Below, one piece after another: positions 61,701-64,000 of a stretch of DNA of 64,000 nucleotides. Every line of letters begins with the position of its first letter. The stretch's first letter is position 1. The notes beneath the pieces were generated by a model that was not told the origin of the DNA, did not search any database, and saw nothing but the letters and a program-made list of their open reading frames with translations. The stretch covers positions 2,640,501 through 2,704,500 of the forward strand of contig NC_092580.1 in assembly GCF_037975245.1 (NCBI RefSeq), read 5' to 3'. Origin of the DNA: Apostichopus japonicus (Eukaryota > Echinodermata > Holothuroidea > Aspidochirotida > Stichopodidae). Both the position numbers and the translations under genes were made by a program.

Positions 61701-61797
61701 GTTGAGTAGACAGATAGGCATAGTTCTCGTCTGTGGTTTCTTCAAGTTCGTCAATCGATTCGACATCTCCTGGTAACGGTGGCAACGGTCTTTCCAT
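52712..61797 (-). CDS. GAREM: GAREM-like CABIT plus coiled coil plus SAM adaptor, paralogue B
   Basis: Exons in transcript order: 61797-61431, 59406-59216, 58808-58680, 58500-58200, 56798-56627, 55808-55712, 54145-54116, 53155-52712; phases agree and give 576 residues. MERPLPPLPGD at the start is the classic class I SH3 ligand RPLPPLP. CABIT region ~25-330: SHTLPMTARVGCTFPDEI, DLLVLHFIVKRKRVLAM, LPIHASQLYDILPK, ILVGTCNGSPVAI, MISIPIDGL. Exon 5 is basic at its end (SSLRKKSSIRDKFKQIRTRR). Exons 6-8 give a coiled coil (QIQEMKSVLTAKEK, ENADLRKESQ, ILQDEMSKL), then a proline motif PALPQETRP (~488-496) and a SAM domain (~512-570: SVDDVAELLRNLKLDIYV, ELVNGNLLLQLDFENL, DLKMSRLHAKRLL). Start is the first ATG, matching paralogue A. 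An adaptor role downstream of tyrosine kinases is inferred from GAREM; membrane spans and signal peptide are absent. Confidence 0.9.
53860..53892. repeat. (TG)n microsatellite
   Basis: Interrupted TGTGTG/TCTGTC run in the last intron of paralogue B. Confidence 0.85.
54116..54145 (-). CDS. 30-nt microexon of paralogue B
   Basis: Reads ENADLRKESQ in phase 0 on both sides, with CATAG before and GTATGG after. It extends the heptad-like coiled coil between TAKEK and ILQDEMSKL. Being a multiple of three, it can be skipped without a frameshift, shortening the coil by ten residues. Confidence 0.7.
54496..54856. mobile_element. Palindromic MITE with ~115-bp inverted arms, 6-bp target duplication
   Basis: 361 bp beginning TACGGAAGCGTAGAAGGGAC and ending in its reverse complement. 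The arms match for ~115 bp with about two mismatches. TGTGCA stands on both sides (54490-54495 and 54857-54862). The arms and interior are built of TTGACGAG/GACGAGATAACGGATC motifs. It lies in the intron between exons 6 and 7 of paralogue B and is non-coding; the 102-codon frame across it is an artefact. Confidence 0.9.
56002..56616. mobile_element. hAT-like element inserted at a splice donor of paralogue B
   Basis: Starts CAGGGGGTAGGAAGC and ends GGCTCCTACCTCCCTG (inverted termini), with a perfect 8-bp duplication CCAGTTTT at 55994-56001 and 56617-56624. A second end-like GGCTCCTACCCCCTG at 56413-56427 suggests a composite or a duplicated right end. No transposase frame. The right duplication is bases +3 to +10 of the intron after exon 5 (donor GTAAAACTGG on the minus strand). 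Confidence 0.82.
57128..57535. repeat. 22-bp minisatellite with GGTACC
   Basis: About eighteen units of GGTACCGCGCATTCGATTCA plus AC, varying GCG/ACG and GATT/GGTT/TATT. In the intron between exons 4 and 5 of paralogue B. Because 22 is not divisible by 3 the long plus-strand frame cycles through RIRFNGTAHSIQRYRAF; it is not a gene. Confidence 0.93.
60236..60385. repeat. Short GTGGTATATGTTATG tandem repeat
   Basis: Irregular array of GTGGTATATGTTATG/GGCCC units in intron 1 of paralogue B. Some units are truncated. Confidence 0.8.
60795..60840. repeat. Hairpin in paralogue B intron 1
   Basis: CCGACTTGCAG, a ~10-nt loop, and CTGCAAGTCGG form a perfect 11-bp stem near 60800-60831. A second small stem, ACTGACCT...AGGTCAGT, follows at ~60887-60909. 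Confidence 0.6.
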
Positions 61798-64000
61798 GAT
61801 GGTAGGGACTCGTTTCTTGAAATTTAAGTAGCAACAAAATTTTGGTTTTGGACCGGATTGAAGGAACTTATTACTTCGTCAACTTTTGCTATTTTTGCAC
61901 TATTTTTACTTCTGAGTAAAATCAGAACACTTATATTGCAACACTGTATGTAACAGTCACCCATTACAAATAAAAGGAGAAAAGATTAAAACACCTTGTA
62001 CACAAACAGTAGGCCTAATCCATAAAAGGCTAATGGCTGCCACCGTCAAGGACTTCAGTAGATACAAATGTCTACAGAAGGTAGATCAATTTTAATGTAT
62101 AACATAGGCTACTGATAGAGTTGAGAGTGGTTCATTGTAACGACCCGAAATACAAATAAGGCCGTGCACCGAAGCGGCATTCCGCGAAATGCTCAAATAC
62201 GCTAACGATACCTCGGTTAGCTTTGCACTAAACTTCATCATATTTTCACCGTTGCAATAATAATAATGTGACCTTCAACTTTACCAGTTACGTCTTTGCT
62301 TGTCTTCAATCAACCATGAACAGCTCCTGCACTATAAAATTGCGATGTCTTTGTTATCCGCCCTTCTTGCTTTGACAACCTACATTTTAATATCCCAGGG
62401 TTTCTCCGCCTGACTATGAGTCACACTTCAAAACATCAACGGTGTAGTCAACTTGTTTAGGCCCAATAAACTTTTAGTACGTTATTTATATTTTCTTTAT
62501 CTCTTTACATGATAACGATATCCTGTTTTAGAAACAAGACATGCTTGGTTAATCCAAGTGATGACCCAAACAGTGCAGGCGTACGTATATAGCCCATGCA
62601 TGTAGCACACGTTGGATGTATGAATTGGTCCGCCTCACAGTATATAGGGAAATCTTCATACTTATCTTATTATAAGTCAAACAAGTCCTTAAAGTTCTTT
62701 CTCTTTTTTCTTCTTTATCGGCCGATGAAACAATTATTTCGAGATAAGTCTAATCATATTTATATCTCTTTTTTCACATTGCCGTCCTTTCAAATTTACT
62801 GTAGATATTATAATACGTTTAGTGAAGGTCGGCCAAAGTTTGGATGATTGGTAAGTTTCAGCAGAGAGTTAACATTCCCTGATTATCAAGTGAGGTATTT
62901 TATCGTGACTGACACTTATATAAACCACACTTTTGCTGTGTACTATGATTTAAGAGACATTTATTGAAGAATAAATTGTTACTCGAAGCAATTATTTTTC
63001 ATATTGGTGCCTAACATCTCGAAGTATGAAAACATACCGGAATAAAACACAAAAACTTAAGCTGAATTAGATCATCCATACTAAATGAGTGTGAACAGAT
63101 GCTCAAAGCGAATTTTCATATTGGGGCCTAACGTCTCGAAGTATGAAAACATACCGGAATAAAACACAAAAACTTAAGTTGAATTAGATCATCCATACTA
63201 AATGAGTGTGAACAGATGCTCAAAGCGAATAGAGATACCAAATTATGTATCTTGGCAATGGACATACTTTCATAATTTGTCTAGAGGGGCCGAGGCTGAA
63301 CCCTCAAATCTTAGACATTCAATGAGTAGAAATTAAAATACCAAGAAATCTGTACACACACGCTACTGTAGAAAGGAATTTCCCAGGCACGGTACAAAAA
63401 AAAAAAGGTCAAAAAAGGTTTTACCAAGTAGTACCCGATTCTGTCAACAACTTCATTGTTTGTTATAGGCCCTAGTAGCTCAATACCATGTACCGTGATA
63501 GGAGTCAAGTGTTTAGTGTATGGAACACCATGGATAATGAAAGGGAGAGTCCGTGTTCACCGACCCCAAAAAGAACCAGTCTACTCGAAAAGAAGAACAG
63601 AAGAATAAGAGAACAAAGCAAAACAGATTACTTTAAGACAAACGACAGTGTGAATGATTGATAGTGTCAGAATTACTGAACTGTTATATCTAAATTGGGA
63701 TGCTACGTCGAAATCTAATTATAGGTACCGCACCACAATTAGAGTAGTGTACATCCGCTCAAAGGGTTATCCGTCAGAGAAAAGAGGTAAAAGTACCTAG
63801 TAAGGTAAAACTTGTTTAAGCAAGTTATTAGTTACTGTCATCGTTTGTTCTACATGCCTTTATATGAAAGAGCATAATTTAAAGTACTACTGGTGTGAAA
63901 ATAGGGAGGATCGAAGGTGATATAAACCATTTTAGAAAATCTTTGGTTAAATGTTGATATTACTCCGAGCGAGCAGATGGAAGGGTGGGGGTTCAGTATG
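61798..64000. other. Upstream of paralogue B; direct duplication, no gene seen
   Basis: 5' flank of paralogue B. At 62996-63229 a 117-bp unit starting TTTTCATATTGG(T/G)GCCTAAC is present twice with about four differences. The minus-strand frame at 63311-63508 (GIELLGPITNNEVVDRIGYY) is short and unrecognised. No further CABIT-SAM paralogue was seen. Confidence 0.55.

Noticed and set aside
63311-63508. Possible exon TPITVHGIELLGPITNNEVV on the minus strand
   Set aside because: A donor-like GTAAAA follows, but no acceptor or homologous content was recognised.

Overview
Nothing in this window looks prokaryotic. Coding sequence is split into short exons with GT/AG boundaries and consistent phases, inside AT-rich DNA full of microsatellites, minisatellites, MITE-like palindromes, tRNA-derived SINE sequence and decayed non-LTR retrotransposons. 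The gene families (adducin, SLC22 transporter, CABIT plus SAM adaptor resembling GAREM) and the repeat style fit a marine invertebrate deuterostome, perhaps an echinoderm. That placement is an inference, not something the sequence proves.

Layout. 0.6-3.6 kb is a satellite of ~185-bp units interrupted by a foldback element. 5.3-7.3 kb is a dead LINE split by a second foldback that itself carries a hAT-type MITE. 7.5-16.8 kb (+) holds the 3' half of an adducin gene; its head-domain exons must lie left of the window. 17.9-31.9 kb is mostly repeats: a 0.9-kb direct duplication with a 203-bp hairpin, a tandem array of tRNA-like units, a GC-ended hAT-like element, and one unrecognised candidate coding region at 24.3-24.8 kb (-).

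32.5-44.5 kb (+) is a complete 10-exon SLC22 (organic cation/carnitine transporter family) gene coding for 551 residues. It is preceded by an array of palindromic 21-bp units. Its introns carry a hAT MITE, a 33-bp minisatellite, a 288-bp palindromic MITE and a LINE 3' end.

46.1-51.0 kb and 52.7-61.8 kb (both -) are two head-to-tail paralogues. Each codes for an N-terminal SH3-ligand-like RPLPxxP motif, a CABIT region and a C-terminal SAM domain. The left copy (A) has 5 exons and 434 residues; the right copy (B) has 8 exons and 576 residues, with extra exons for a basic segment and a coiled coil. The first exons match in order and phase, so they arose by tandem duplication. GAREM proteins link receptor tyrosine kinases to GRB2 and MAPK signalling; a similar adaptor role is inferred here. 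SLC22 and copy A are convergent.

The most interesting observations are the diverged CABIT-SAM pair, a 615-bp hAT-like insertion whose target duplication begins at intron base +3 of a copy B exon, two unrelated-looking palindromic MITEs sharing TACGGA ends and 6-bp target duplications, and foldbacks whose arms are made of short tandem motifs. The domain and exon calls were made by eye.
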